Below are positions 59,101 through 64,000 of a stretch of DNA of 64,000 nucleotides, piece by piece. Both the position numbers and the translations under genes were made by a program. The stretch is from Prosapia bicincta (Eukaryota; Arthropoda; Insecta; Hemiptera; Cercopidae). The notes beneath the pieces are model-generated. The model was not told the origin of the DNA and made no database searches. It saw only the letters and a program-made list of their open reading frames with translations. The stretch lies in NCBI GenBank assembly GCA_036971475.1, contig JBAIZL010000058.1:3182001-3246000 (forward strand), in the 5' to 3' direction. Numbering within the stretch: position 1 is the stretch's first letter; every line of letters begins with the position of its first letter.

Positions 59101-61051
59101 CCAACAACTTCTAGACGATATAAATGATTACCAACAATTTTTTTAAAATATATAAAATCGGCACTTAAACTATAAAGTTTGATTTGTTTAAAAACTAATT
59201 ATTATTTAATTGTAACGTAATGGTATTTTAAGTTTTACAGTTACACATAAAAATAAATACATAAATGAGCAATGAACCTTAGCTGAGTGTTATTGTTAAT
59301 CTTTCTCCAGCTGAAATTTATTCCTCCATCTTTCTTAAAATATACACAAGGACGGCATCCTCCTCTGACGACGACATAACTGACAACCGACTAGCAACTT
59401 TACTAATAAATAGCAACTCAAGTTTACGTTGCGTTGCCGGCACCAGTCGCTTTCAGTATGTCCGCGGCCTAAAAGAGAAAATCGCAACTTGCTGGGAAAT
59501 GTTAGTTTGAAGGGTTGGTAAAATGAATGGGGGAGAACATATTCTACATTTATTTATATATAACAATCTATTTATTACTAACATAGGCTTTTATCATCAT
59601 CCAACATGTTTACATACCTGGATATTATGTAGCAACAAATAAGGGAATAGTATAGTCTAAATATTGTAGGAGGACTTTATTTAAAGTTGTTAAGATATTT
59701 AGGAATATATTGTAATAGTGACCCATCAGTTTCTACCATCTGAAATATACAGGATATTATGTAAGCATAGAAAAACCTTAAATGAATCTTAAAAGCCATT
59801 TGAGAAACAATGCCACATACAAACATATTGTAATACTGAAGCTACTTGATGTGATAATTGACATTTTTTATTCATACTGACATTATTTTATTTACTAATA
59901 TTTTTAATTAAAATTTATGCTCAAATCTGTTTTGAAGGTTACATATGATTAGTTCATCATATAATTAATCTTAGCACTGTAATGGTGACAGTAACACTTT
60001 GTCAAGTGTTTATATATTTCCAGTATTTCTGTAGATAATACAGAACCTTTCTGTGAAAACTTCAAGTGAAGTACATTCTCATTTTCATAAAAGCAATCCT
60101 AGTGTAGATATTTGTGCATAAAATAGGTTTACTTGTAAATTTTTAGACTTAAAGAAGTTCCAATGACCACAGAAAACATAAACAAAGAACTAGACACAAT
60201 TAAATATTTAGCATACACAAATGGAAACAACACCACAGTAATAGACAAACTATGGCACAATTTACAAACAACATTAAAATTAACACTGTAGCGAGGGAAA
60301 ACAAATACATCACAATACCATACAAAACAGAACATCAAATAAAATAGCCCATAAATTTTAAAAAAACAGGATACAAAATAGCATACAAACTAATAACAAT
60401 TTACAATACAAAATAAAACACAACACCAACAACAAAGATAAACTACAAGCACCATGTGAATACAAATTAAACTGCAACAAGTGCAACAAATTCTACATTG
60501 GGCAAACAGGTCGCAACTCTAAACAAAGAGTTGAGGAACAGAAACGGAACACCAATTCAGCATTTTTCACAATCACATAAAAGAAACAGGACATTAATAC
60601 AGACATTTACCATTACCTAGAATCTTACACATCAACAAAAAAGGACCACATCTCGACACACTAGAACAATATGAAATTTAAAAACATACAAAAACAAAGT
60701 ATAAACATATTAAAAGAACAAACCTAATACAAATCACACATACTCTTTGATACTATCAAAAACTTTACTTTACAACCATCACCACTTAACCTAACATCTC
60801 CAAGCAGAAGACACTGATGAAGATCGCCATGGAGCGATCAAAAATGTTCTGTCTCAGTAAGTTTTTACAAAATTTAAAGTTCGGATAGTCATAAACTAAT
60901 GTAAAAGTGATTAATAAATTTCTATGTAACTGTTGACTATTGTCGTTTTTTTTCTAGGAGAAGTCACAGTAAAGTGGGTTGAAGCATATCAGACAAGACT
61001 TCCTATGTGCATTGGTGGTGCTATTTTTGGAGCAGTCCGTCTTAAACCAAA
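33870..61051 (+). CDS. COQ4: COQ4, ubiquinone biosynthesis protein, mitochondrial (five exons; 3' end outside)
   Basis: COQ4 is a mitochondrial matrix-side protein of coenzyme Q biosynthesis. It helps hold the CoQ synthome together and is reported to act in removing the ring C1 carboxyl. Five exons join in frame to about 205 residues of a family near 265 long. The N terminus ([20 protein letters not shown]) is basic and hydrophobic like a mitochondrial presequence. Conserved parts follow: [86 protein letters not shown], and the zinc site HDFTH-x11-E spanning exons 4-5. The final roughly 60 residues lie right of the window. Introns are 9.3, 10.2, 1.5 and 5.6 kb, filled with transposons. Confidence 0.95.
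33872..34064 (+). CDS. COQ4: COQ4 exon 1 (start codon, presequence)
   Basis: ATG at 33872 lies two bases after a good acceptor (cttttttttag at 33869), so a 5' UTR exon probably lies upstream. The exon encodes 64 codons plus one base and ends AGAGCAG|GTAACT. It carries the presequence and the [20 protein letters not shown] segment. Confidence 0.9.
34067..35519. other. COQ4 intron 1, left part, no recognised feature
   Basis: AT-rich. The 98-codon frame at 34856-35152 is not recognised and is not placed by splice sites. Confidence 0.35.
35520..35943 (+). mobile_element. piggyBac 3' end with transposase C terminus
   Basis: The plus strand at about 35540-35765 reads, with frame changes, [35 protein letters not shown] and [11 protein letters not shown], then a stop. 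This is the cysteine-rich C-terminal domain of piggyBac transposases. The element ends GCGCTAAGGG at 35943, followed by TTAA (35944-35947), the piggyBac target site. The left end and the catalytic core were not found. Confidence 0.75.
35948..36529. other. COQ4 intron 1, nothing recognised
   Basis: No transposon or coding signal beyond the acceptor at 36529 was recognised. Confidence 0.3.
36530..36712 (+). CDS. Candidate orphan terminal exon, unknown product
   Basis: A 60-codon open segment starts right after an acceptor-like atcatattttag and ends in TGA. It reads [40 protein letters not shown] and ends [13 protein letters not shown]. Its proline-rich, then amphipathic composition stands out from the surrounding AT-rich intron, whose frames are full of Lys/Asn/Ile. 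I do not recognise the protein, and no upstream exon was found. It may be the last exon of an unannotated gene, a duplicated exon or part of a transposon. The frame is phase 0 if the acceptor is used. Confidence 0.4.
   Translation, partial: ESIYTDPLPPVTPIVIPQGKLHSQMVPAIKDSLQIYAAELNTNSKYHFLLPAAVAKPFTF
36713..38635. other. COQ4 intron 1, no recognised feature
   Basis: AT-rich sequence with no transposon protein, tRNA-like box or clear inverted repeat recognised. Confidence 0.35.
38640..39050. mobile_element. Penelope-like inverted termini (short element)
   Basis: The left segment (ctctttggagagtcaattg..., about 38650-38745) and right segment (about 38940-39020) are inverted relatives. They share ccatatgtacat, gcatcatcaggc-like and caattgt blocks. 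CTGATGA at 38956 followed later by GAAAA, and the reverse-strand copy GATGATGACAATG...GAAAC near 38705-38730, match the hammerhead-like core of other Penelope-like ends here. No coding sequence remains. Confidence 0.5.
39082..39705 (-). mobile_element. Penelope-like element 3' part, family of 19453-20138
   Basis: The end ctaaacacttttaaatg at 39082 and the next 110 bp match the inverted ends at 19489. The minus strand then encodes the same GIY-YIG tail ([36 protein letters not shown]). A stop replaces the Cys codon in KLT*SSCPSF. The upstream side stops abruptly near 39705 at other sequence, so the copy is 5'-truncated. Confidence 0.75.
39710..39930 (-). pseudogene. Possible Tc1-like transposase fragment
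   Basis: The minus strand reads [39 protein letters not shown] and [18 protein letters not shown]. This resembles the Tc1 segment IFSDEKKFNLDG...VMVWGAFS around the second catalytic Asp. The match is weak and no terminal repeats were found. Confidence 0.35.
39940..40779. mobile_element. Non-autonomous hAT-like element
   Basis: The left end CATGGGTTTCCC and right end GGAACCCTTG are imperfect inverted repeats, each followed inward by G-rich gggggcatg sequence. The flanking 8-mers ctgtaata (39932-39939) and gtctaata (40780-40787) agree at 6 of 8 bases, consistent with an old 8-bp duplication. The interior contains a (TA)n tract (40624-40665) and a short frame without a recognised domain. Confidence 0.6.
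40624..40665. repeat. (TA)n microsatellite
   Basis: About 21 TA dinucleotides inside the hAT-like element. Confidence 0.95.
40959..42168 (+). mobile_element. Mariner element, inactive
   Basis: The 27-bp inverted ends AGGTCTGTT(A/C)AAAAAATACGC match at 40961 and 42166 and are flanked by TA (40957-40958, 42169-42170). The length of 1,210 bp is close to the usual 1.3 kb. The interior encodes a broken transposase. It is inserted in COQ4 intron 1 in the same orientation as the gene. Confidence 0.9.
41159..42117 (+). pseudogene. Mariner transposase, frameshifted
   Basis: The start [19 protein letters not shown] is typical for the SETMAR-type mariner clade. A frameshift near 41250 moves the reading to the frame of 41266-41820, which has a short internal deletion ([16 protein letters not shown]). 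The helix-turn-helix ([16 protein letters not shown]) and first catalytic Asp ([13 protein letters not shown]) are intact. A frameshift follows at the T-run near 41738. The remainder has HHDNAPAHS (second Asp) and [16 protein letters not shown] (third Asp), with an inserted C-run near 41970-41982. It is truncated at about 42117 before the normal C terminus. Confidence 0.9.
42195..42290. repeat. Simple repeat based on ttttcagt
   Basis: Irregular tandem copies of ttttcagt(gat) units lie just downstream of the mariner element. Confidence 0.8.
42765..42955. mobile_element. Palindromic solo Penelope-like terminus
   Basis: The arms around 42770-42856 and 42876-42950 are inverted (attgctatgtg...cacatagcgat; aaatttacta-type blocks). 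CTGATGA at 42874 is followed by the perfect stem GATCGC/GCGATC, then CAAAAATG. The same unit ends the Penelope-like copy at 60129-60935. I read it as two facing termini with the body lost. Confidence 0.6.
43342..43438 (+). CDS. COQ4: COQ4 exon 2
   Basis: The acceptor ttgtattccag ends at 43341. The first two bases complete an Asp codon. It encodes [20 protein letters not shown] and QSTEGQEIL, ending AG|GTTAGT, which splits an Arg codon shared with exon 3. Confidence 0.95.
43464..43550 (+). repeat. Penelope-like direct terminal repeat, left copy
   Basis: The sequence beginning accgaaatgcgcctcatc matches 46774-46860 (accgaaaggtgcctcatc...) over about 86 bp in the same orientation. It starts only 25 bases after COQ4 exon 2. 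Confidence 0.65.
43549..43598. repeat. (TA)n microsatellite
   Basis: About 25 TA dinucleotides on the left side of the Penelope-like element at 43599-45930. Confidence 0.95.
43599..45930 (-). mobile_element. Penelope-like element, nearly full length
   Basis: Inverted ends 43625-43755 and 45799-45932 pair over about 130 bp. The minus strand between them encodes the full domain order of a Penelope-like protein with few interruptions. Both outer sides are (TA)n tracts. Each end has the CTGAAGATGCTGGTAC...GAAAAGC hammerhead-like core (plus strand 45835; minus strand near 43712). It lies inside another, older Penelope-like copy and antisense to COQ4. Confidence 0.85.
44000..45800 (-). pseudogene. 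Penelope-like reverse transcriptase plus GIY-YIG endonuclease
   Basis: Reading from 45800 down: an N-terminal Lys/Asn-rich region; [17 protein letters not shown] (45480-45430); [16 protein letters not shown]; motif [15 protein letters not shown] near 45040 with the catalytic Asp; [14 protein letters not shown] near 44850; the catalytic FRYVDDGLY box near 44745; YLDITITRS; a linker; and [20 protein letters not shown] near 44110-44150, the GIY-YIG signature. Stops or frame breaks lie near 45310, 45000, 44635, 44515 and 44080. The catalytic residues of the reverse transcriptase are present, but the protein is not made intact from this copy. Confidence 0.85.
45931..46018. repeat. Compound microsatellite (TA)n(CA)n
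   Basis: About 35 TA followed by 9 CA dinucleotides, adjoining the right end of the Penelope-like element. Confidence 0.95.
46055..46860 (+). mobile_element. Penelope-like 3' part with terminal repeat (host of the nested copy)
   Basis: The plus strand reads [20 protein letters not shown], a lysine-rich linker, then [19 protein letters not shown] (GIY-YIG), a frameshift near 46420, and [20 protein letters not shown] through [10 protein letters not shown] and a stop at 46802. Its end matches the direct repeat at 43464-43550. The 5' half of this element is missing or displaced by the nested element. Confidence 0.75.
46909..46950. repeat. (TA)n microsatellite
   Basis: About 21 TA dinucleotides on the left of the short palindromic Penelope-like terminus. 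Confidence 0.95.
46949..47108. mobile_element. Palindromic solo Penelope-like terminus between two (TA)n tracts
   Basis: Arms of about 25 bp (tatcactttcacttatgtac ... gtacataagtgaaagtgata) enclose a segment with GGAAGATGGAGGCAC...TGAAAGC. The same sequence forms the ends of the element at 31312-33690, including the outer tail aagtgtatacaagaaaa... up to the (TA)n. No body remains. Confidence 0.65.
47109..47188. repeat. (TA)n microsatellite
   Basis: About 40 TA dinucleotides, the longest such tract in the window. Confidence 0.95.
47189..47415 (+). mobile_element. LINE 3' end fragment
   Basis: The plus strand reads [27 protein letters not shown], then [20 protein letters not shown] and [15 protein letters not shown], then a stop. 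This is the well-known C-terminal tail of a LINE clade (GRPxxRWLDDVEEDLxxLG...DRxxWRxIVxEAKAHPGL). A tagtagtag tail follows near 47405-47412. One in-frame stop is present. Confidence 0.7.
47647..49953 (+). pseudogene. MADF-BESS protein of the Harbinger element (two exons, frameshifted)
   Basis: Exon 1 (47647-47781) starts [18 protein letters not shown] and, in a second frame after about 47730, reads [13 protein letters not shown] before GAAG|GTAAGT. Exon 2 (49283-49953) follows the acceptor tttgtttcag and continues [20 protein letters not shown]; the split Gly codon matches. The two exons together form a MADF domain (Myb-like DNA binding). A charged linker follows, then a BESS motif ([20 protein letters not shown]), a protein-interaction motif. 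The stop is at 49951-49953. The frameshift in exon 1 makes this copy inactive. Its 1.5-kb intron contains an exon of the nuclease gene on the other strand. Confidence 0.85.
48120..50554 (-). pseudogene. HARBI1-like nuclease (DDE) of the Harbinger element, inactive
   Basis: Exon 1 (50554-50225) starts [20 protein letters not shown]. It is frameshifted at a 15-A run (50441-50455) and continues [34 protein letters not shown]. The donor GTAAGT and the acceptor ending at 48837 join codon AG|A correctly. Exon 2 (48836 to about 48120) reads [53 protein letters not shown] and VGDEAFPL. The family form of the first site is GAxDGxH; here Asp is replaced by Val. A frameshift near 48270 and an in-frame TAA follow, before [20 protein letters not shown] and VLHNYL. 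The intron (48837-50224) contains MADF exon 2 on the opposite strand. Confidence 0.85.
48965..49145. mobile_element. Two tRNA-like SINE heads, head to head
   Basis: The right half (49070-49140, plus) has an A box (TAGCTTAGTTGG), an anticodon arm TGGACTAGTAATCCA whose loop would read AGT (Thr), and a weak B box (GGGTTTGATC). The left half (49040-48965, minus) has a strong B box (GGTTCGATCCC). The outer parts pair as inverted repeats (gttgtac...cgccc / ggggcgtacaac), continuing partly into the flanks. These are not intact tRNA genes; a foldback SINE dimer is my inference. Confidence 0.55.
50705..51270. other. COQ4 intron 2, nothing recognised
   Basis: AT-rich sequence between the Harbinger and hAT elements. 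Confidence 0.35.
51279..52980 (+). mobile_element. hAT element, ZMYM1-type, inactive
   Basis: The ends CAGTGGCGGCGATAAGG and the complement of ...CTTACCGCTGCCACTG are inverted. The flanking 8-mers cttctgtc (51271-51278) and cttttgtc (52981-52988) differ at one base, as expected for a hAT target duplication. The length of 1,702 bp is shorter than a full element, and the C-terminal dimerisation domain was not seen. Confidence 0.85.
51590..52615 (+). pseudogene. hAT transposase relic (TTF-type finger and DUF4371-like core)
   Basis: The open part (to 51751) ends [20 protein letters not shown], then [19 protein letters not shown]. This is the TTF-type zinc finger start seen in ZMYM1-like and THAP-less hAT proteins. 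After frame changes: [14 protein letters not shown], then GYDGAATMS and [14 protein letters not shown], and [18 protein letters not shown] with FSGS. These are hallmark DUF4371/hAT segments, including the conserved HCxAHxLNL-type motif. It has many stops and several missing pieces. Confidence 0.8.
52989..53653. other. COQ4 intron 2, nothing recognised
   Basis: AT-rich up to the acceptor of COQ4 exon 3. Confidence 0.4.
53654..53756 (+). CDS. COQ4: COQ4 exon 3
   Basis: The acceptor tgtttgtttag ends at 53653. The first base completes Arg, and the exon ends in phase 0 at TTTAAT|GTAAGT. It encodes [20 protein letters not shown] and [14 protein letters not shown], a conserved COQ4 block. Confidence 0.95.
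53757..55266. other. COQ4 intron 3
   Basis: 1.5 kb of AT-rich sequence and the only COQ4 intron here without a recognised transposon. Confidence 0.5.
55267..55396 (+). CDS. COQ4: COQ4 exon 4
   Basis: The acceptor is acttgcag at 55266 and the donor G|GTGAGT follows 55396. It encodes [20 protein letters not shown] and [18 protein letters not shown] plus one base. HDFTH supplies the first residues of the zinc motif; the Glu is the second codon after the junction. Confidence 0.95.
55933..57421 (-). mobile_element. Deleted piggyBac element
   Basis: The ends CCCTTTGGACGCCA and its complement TGGCGTCCAAAGGG are perfect and flanked by TTAA (55929-55932 and 57422-57425). Near the right end, a unit of about 46-50 bp (tccgatNgatcggacc, tggcggttttcgcctacaca) repeats two to three times at 57300-57415. 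The 1,489-bp copy lacks most of the transposase. GC content is higher at the ends than in the surroundings. Confidence 0.9.
56610..57161 (-). pseudogene. piggyBac transposase C-terminal part
   Basis: This open frame of 183 codons reads [20 protein letters not shown], the region of the last catalytic Asp in DDE_Tnp_1_7, then [15 protein letters not shown], and ends with a cysteine pair region (RNCSVCSR). The N-terminal and first catalytic parts are missing, and the apparent start lies at the deletion junction. The Cys-rich tail is also short. Confidence 0.85.
57584..59469. mobile_element. Harbinger-like non-autonomous element with internal hairpin
   Basis: The ends GGCCGCGGACATACAGAAGG and the complement at 59469 are inverted repeats of about 45 bp, flanked by TAA on both sides (57581-57583 and 59470-59472). 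TAA duplication is the rule for PIF/Harbinger, so I assign it there with moderate confidence. Half of it is a long palindrome (57615-58805). At 59054 a short frame [20 protein letters not shown] ends in a stop and may be a transposase remnant. Confidence 0.75.
57615..58805. repeat. Long palindrome, about 565-bp arms with a 58-bp loop
   Basis: The arms 57615-58180 and 58239-58805 are near-perfect reverse complements (e.g. cagggaaattt...aaatttccctg at the inner edge, caaaaagtgttgatactcga at the outer). The loop is GC-rich (gggccggcgcggtgagg). It lies in COQ4 intron 4, so the pre-mRNA would contain this hairpin. Confidence 0.9.
59473..60128. other. COQ4 intron 4, nothing recognised
   Basis: AT-rich sequence without recognised motifs. 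Confidence 0.35.
60129..60935 (+). mobile_element. Penelope-like 3' end
   Basis: The plus strand, with stops, reads [20 protein letters not shown] (GIY-YIG with Cys pair) at about 60455-60515, RVEEQKRN, and a decayed tail. It ends with the terminal segment CTGATGA (60814), the stem GATCGC/GCGATC, CAAAAATGTTC and then ...aaagttcggatag..., also found at 42765-42955. It finishes some 20 bases before COQ4 exon 5. Confidence 0.7.
60958..61051 (+). CDS. COQ4: COQ4 exon 5
   Basis: The acceptor tttttttctag ends at 60957 and the donor AA|GTAAGT follows 61051. It encodes [20 protein letters not shown] and [11 protein letters not shown]. The first Glu completes HDxxH-x11-E. The exon ends in phase 2, so at least one more exon is needed for the C terminus; none was found up to 64000. 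Confidence 0.95.
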
Positions 61052-61053
61052 GT

Positions 61054-63054
61054 AAGTCATAGAGGTCTAAAGCAATTTCAACCTTTAAATGTTTACGTTT
61101 AATTTATTAGTTTACTGTTTAATTGCAAGTAATTTTTATTTAGTTAATTTTTTTAACAGTTAATTGTTACATCTAAGGAGCCAAGTGTAAAACAAAACTA
61201 CAAATGTGTGCTAATGAATTTTATTAGAATTGTAATATACTATTTAACAAAGTGCATATTTGCAATAAATACACAACAGGTACAAAATAATTTTGTTAAT
61301 TGAGTATTTTATTGTAGAAATCTTATTTGACTGTAAAAATCTAATTCTTTTTATGTATTATTGAGTATTTCCTATTTTAAAGTTGTAAAGTGACCAAAAT
61401 ATTTTTGAAATAAGCAAACTCTTTCCAATTTGATTATTTCTTAAAGAAATTTTAAAATATGTTCTTTCAAAAAATATGTTTCTTATAGAAGTTCATGTTC
61501 ACTTCTACGGTCTCAGTTTTGCTAATGTTAAGTTGAAACATCATCAGTAAAAAGTATACTTTTCAATTTAGGCCTTTAATTTTTACATCAGTTTTTTTTA
61601 ATATCAAAACATCACCTGAAAAGTTTAGGGAATTACCAGTGGGATCATCAGCGTTGTGCTCTGTATGTTTTATATTCTGATTATTTATAATAATCAGGAG
61701 TGCTGATGCCTTTTTCTTGAGCTTCTCCATTTCTGATCATCAGACCTTCCATTTCCGTTCAGGAGAAGTTATATAGTTTATCCTTTTGTCGACTATGTAC
61801 ATTTAATTGTTTGTCAAACATAACTTCCAAGGATTTCAGACCATTTTGAAATGTTATTGTAGACATTTTCACTATTGTATTTTAGTGTGAAACTACAATA
61901 AATCTGTGTTCGAAGTACTTCTTTACTGGCTTTATCACTTCAAATTTGAGGTCTGTTCATGCTGGTTCTTTTAATTCTATAAAAAGCTATATATTTAATT
62001 ATTTTTATAAAATTTCTAGTAGGTTTGAAAGTAGTACAAAGAAGGAGATTATGCCTGAATGAGGATGACAATTTAGTCATAGAGACAGTACCAGAGTCTT
62101 AATAAATACGTTTCTTACGCATCAACCGTATTTTGATTTAACTTGTGAATTTTGTGAATTTACACCTCATCATAAATTTTTTTTTAGTTTCTTCAATAAT
62201 TTTCAATATTTTTATTAATCACAGATAAACTTGAGTGATAATTTTTTTAAAAATCAGTGTAAGTGATTAAATTCAATAATATTATTTATGTACTTAGTGC
62301 TAGGATGTTTATAATATTTATTAATACTATATCAGCCATTCATAGCTTTTTCAACATTATCCTTCTAAAGTTGTGACTATAATAATGAATGTAGATGGGC
62401 CAACAGCTCGGCACTATCACATCATTTTATGGCTTCTACCAAGAAAATTTTTAAAGAACCCCCCCTATTGACCTCCTGGCATACCAGTGGTACACCAAAT
62501 CTAGAGAACCTCTAACATTAACTCAGGTAATTCTTCATTTTTTTTTTTGACAGACTTAAAAAGTTCTTTTGAATAACCAAGTTATAATCACCAATACCTT
62601 TAAGACTAAGCAAACAATATGTGAGACAATGTATCTTTGTAAACTGTACATATGTACACCATAAGTATACCAAGGAGGAAAAGGGAGGGAGCTGCTGACA
62701 ATGTATCCTAAATAATTTTAAGCAATATTTTTCCAAAGTGGTGCAAAACTGATTTAATTTTTCCACATAGAATGATATTGTTAACTGGCTGCACATTGTT
62801 TGGTCTAAGAGACTGTATCCATGACTGAGAGTGTACTGAAGTTCTACATATGTTTGATATTTTTTTAACACTCACTTGACAAGACATAGAAAATATATTT
62901 GTCCGTTTCTGTGTATCACTCCTATTGTTCATATTACTTTAAATAATATTGTAGTGGGGGTAACATTATATGTTAGTGGCAGTGGTCAAATGACTTTCTA
63001 GTCCCAATTTATTCTAGTAAATGTATTCCAGTAATTTACTTTCATTATTATAAA
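61054..63054. other. COQ4 intron 5, mostly unrecognised
   Basis: AT-rich. Near 62054-62090 the segment ctgaatgaggatgacaattt...agagac resembles the Penelope-like terminal core of 10022 (gaggatgacgac...gaaac) in degraded form. No COQ4 exon was found. Confidence 0.35.
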
Positions 63055-63343
63055 AACTTTTATTTACATAAATGTCTTCTTGTTAAATATATTAGTTCAA
63101 ATGTATGTAACTTGTTTTGAGACATTCTGTATTACATTGTGTGGTTCCAAGATTGATATTTCAAAAGGAATATTTGAATAGGGTCATGGTATGTTATTTT
63201 TAACAATTTTTCATTTTGAGTTAATCCAGAAACTCATGCTTTTTTATGACACTGATGGAATACAGAATGTCTCAAAACAAGTTACATACATTTGAACTAA
63301 TATATTTAACAAGAAGACATTTATGTAAATAAAAGTTCTTGTT
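63055..63343. mobile_element. MITE with terminal inverted repeats of about 85 bp
   Basis: 63055-63141 (aacttttatttacataaatg...) and 63258-63343 are near-perfect reverse complements around a 116-bp core. There is no coding sequence; the superfamily is unknown. Confidence 0.8.
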
Positions 63344-63367
63344 TTTAAATGTTTTAAATTTATCAAC

Positions 63368-64000
63368 TGTAAGGTAAAGCTAGGAGAATCTGCGCACAAT
63401 TCGAAATATGTTAGTTATGAAGTATGCGTGAAATGATTATATGAACTATTTGGTGTTGTGATAACATTGTACATTTCTTTATACACTCTAATTTTTTCAG
63501 AATTTTAGTCCTATATTTAAGGGGGTGAAAAACAGAATACAAAAAAAATGGTTTTGCGCAATCTCTCCTCACGGGGTAGGTGAGATTGCGCACATGGGTA
63601 GTTGAGATTGCGCAACATGGGTAGAAGAGATTGTTTACAATAATAACTATAAAAACTCCCACTTTTAATGTATTTATTCAACTAAATCAATTTATACGAT
63701 TTCACTAATCAAAAATATAATTTTTTTAAAAAACACCATTTGACCTTTTCTTCTTAGTTTGTCTTTGTTCACGTCGTCCACAGTGAATGGAGTTTTCCTC
63801 ATAAATGGTGCAGGTTTCATGCACAAATTATATATTTTAGCCAATCAGATCTCGTAATCGACTCGTGGTGTAGCTCCAGACAATCTGTGCATTCGTCATC
63901 ATTATCCTCACTGACATGGTCCGAGAGAAGTTCAACTTCTACTTCATCTTCCTCTGATTTTGCACAACTTAACCTCTTCTTTATTATCAGTCCATTATAT
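63368..64000 (-). mobile_element. pogo/Tigger-like element, left part
   Basis: A terminal-like sequence gtaaggtaaagctaggagaa with tctgcgcac starts near 63370. A 22-23-bp unit (gagattgcgcacatgggtag) repeats at 63580-63640. Minus-strand coding follows from 64000 down to about 63690. The right part lies outside the window. Confidence 0.55.
63690..64000 (-). pseudogene. pogo-like transposase C-terminal tail, partial
   Basis: The minus strand reads NGLIIKKRLSCAKSEEDEVE, then SEDNDDECTDCLELHHE, RSDWLKYIICA, a stop, NLHHL and, after another stop, KTN*EEKVKWCF. An acidic stretch before a cysteine-containing C-C...W..C finger-like tail is common at the C terminus of insect pogo/Tigger transposases. 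The stops and missing ligands indicate decay. Confidence 0.5.

Noticed and set aside
61490..62110. A further Penelope-like element before 62100
   Set aside because: Only one degraded terminal-like motif is visible. No reverse transcriptase or GIY-YIG piece could be read.

Overview
The window is nuclear DNA of a multicellular animal, most likely an arthropod and probably an insect. It is very AT-rich. The real genes are split by long introns with GT-AG splice sites, and the transposon content (mariner, PIF/Harbinger, piggyBac, hAT, pogo/Tigger, LINEs, tRNA-derived SINEs and many Penelope-like elements) fits an insect. I cannot name the species.

Two host genes are supported. On the minus strand, positions 25866 down to 489, lies the 5' part of a DENN-domain gene, probably DENND2-like. 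It has one large first coding exon (24181-25866) and three further exons (7665-7844, 4988-5129, 489-712) with matching splice phases; the rest lies beyond the left edge. On the plus strand, starting at 33872, lies COQ4 (coenzyme Q biosynthesis). Five exons (33872-34064, 43342-43438, 53654-53756, 55267-55396, 60958-61051) join in frame and carry the intact zinc motif HDxxH-x11-E; the last exon or exons lie beyond the right edge. The two genes diverge, with about 8 kb between their first coding exons.

The rest is mostly repeats. DENN introns: a 35-copy, 58-bp satellite inside a LINE remnant (2800-4828), a Penelope-like structure with 1.08-kb inverted arms (8557-11566), a mariner relic (about 14640-15125), a 9-copy 90-bp tandem array (15271-16083), several Penelope-like fragments (18425-21720) and a LINE fragment (22659-23580). 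Between the genes: two MITEs, Helitron helicase scraps, a hAT end and a head-to-head rearranged Penelope-like element (31312-33690). COQ4 introns 1 and 2 hold piggyBac, Penelope-like, hAT and mariner copies, one Penelope-like element nested in another, a Harbinger element with two genes (47442-50704) and a ZMYM1-type hAT (51279-52980). Intron 4 holds a deleted piggyBac (55933-57421), a Harbinger-like element with a 565-bp-arm hairpin (57584-59469) and a Penelope-like 3' end. The right edge holds a MITE and the start of a pogo-like element.

The most interesting structures are three. In the Harbinger element, the MADF-BESS gene (+) and the nuclease gene (-) have interleaved exons, so each gene's intron contains an exon of the other. 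Several Penelope-like families carry CTGANGA...GAAA hammerhead-like cores in their termini. Penelope-like ends repeatedly abut (TA)n tracts. All transposon genes seen are broken. No CRISPR array, rRNA gene, endogenous virus or toxin gene was seen.
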